Positions 11,024-11,048 of a stretch of 11,048 bases of DNA are shown in pieces. The stretch lies in the NCBI GenBank assembly GCA_902488525.1, contig CABTWP010000055.1:1-11048 (forward strand). Direction: 5' to 3'. Made by a program: the position numbers and the translations under genes. Source of the DNA: an uncultured Collinsella sp. (lineage in GTDB: Bacteria > Actinomycetota > Coriobacteriia > Coriobacteriales > Coriobacteriaceae). The notes beneath the pieces are model-generated. The model ran no database searches. It saw nothing but the letters and a program-made list of their open reading frames with translations, and was not told the DNA's origin. The first letter of the stretch is position 1; each line of letters begins with the position of its first letter.

Positions 11024-11048
11024 CGAAGAGCACATTAAGTGCTCTTCG
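11024..11048. repeat. Perfect 10-bp dyad with AGCACATTAAGTGCT core, right copy
   Basis: CGAAGAGCAC (11024-11033) and GTGCTCTTCG (11039-11048) are perfect inverted repeats around ATTAA. The window ends exactly at the last base of the right arm, so the stem may extend further. The 15-base core matches the dyad at 36-50. No U-tract follows on the minus strand. It lies about 90 bp upstream of the rplJ -35 box, probably just behind the preceding operon. Confidence 0.6.

Overview
The window looks like a high-GC Gram-positive chromosome of the Actinomycetota, most likely the class Coriobacteriia (Collinsella/Olsenella/Atopobium relatives). The grounds are the strong G+C codon bias, the helical insertion near the N-terminus of beta' that actinobacterial RNA polymerases carry, and actinobacterial-type sequence over much of RpoB and RpoC. 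The class assignment is inference, because no rRNA or other taxonomic marker is present. All five genes are on the minus strand, so they are read from right to left.

Layout, in order of transcription. A perfect dyad (11024-11048) closes the right edge. A sigma-A type promoter (10906-10934) then drives a leader of about 210 nt with the hallmarks of the L10 leader RNA and an internal terminator hairpin (10755-10791). After it come rplJ (ribosomal protein L10) and, past a 102-nt spacer with three compact hairpins, rplL (L7/L12), which ends in an intrinsic terminator (9621-9660). galU (UTP-glucose-1-phosphate uridylyltransferase) follows with its own promoter and terminator; it is a metabolic gene interrupting the usual rplJL-rpoBC order. 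A roughly 230-bp AT-richer gap holds a cluster of dyads, including a LexA-type GAAC-N4-GTTC site, and a promoter for rpoB. rpoB (beta) and rpoC (beta') are almost fused, separated by 6 nt, with the rpoC ribosome-binding site inside the end of rpoB. A strong terminator (141-177) follows rpoC, and a second dyad with the same 15-base core as the one on the right edge lies at 24-60.

How it works together. L10 and L7/L12 form the ribosomal stalk and appear to be controlled by their own leader. RpoB and RpoC form the catalytic core of RNA polymerase and are translationally coupled. The three intrinsic terminators split the region into three transcription units: rplJL, galU and rpoBC.

The most notable content is within the RNA polymerase. 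RpoC carries an extra domain near its C-terminus that aligns without gaps to the DNA-binding C-terminal domain of the alpha subunit and keeps most of the UP-element-contacting residues. RpoB has an 8-residue enlargement of fork loop 2 beside an intact rifamycin pocket. Two normally near-invariant beta' motifs, in the trigger loop and in the SFQETT/switch-1 segment, are altered. These may be lineage traits and need comparison with relatives. No tRNA, rRNA, IS element, phage gene or CRISPR array is present.
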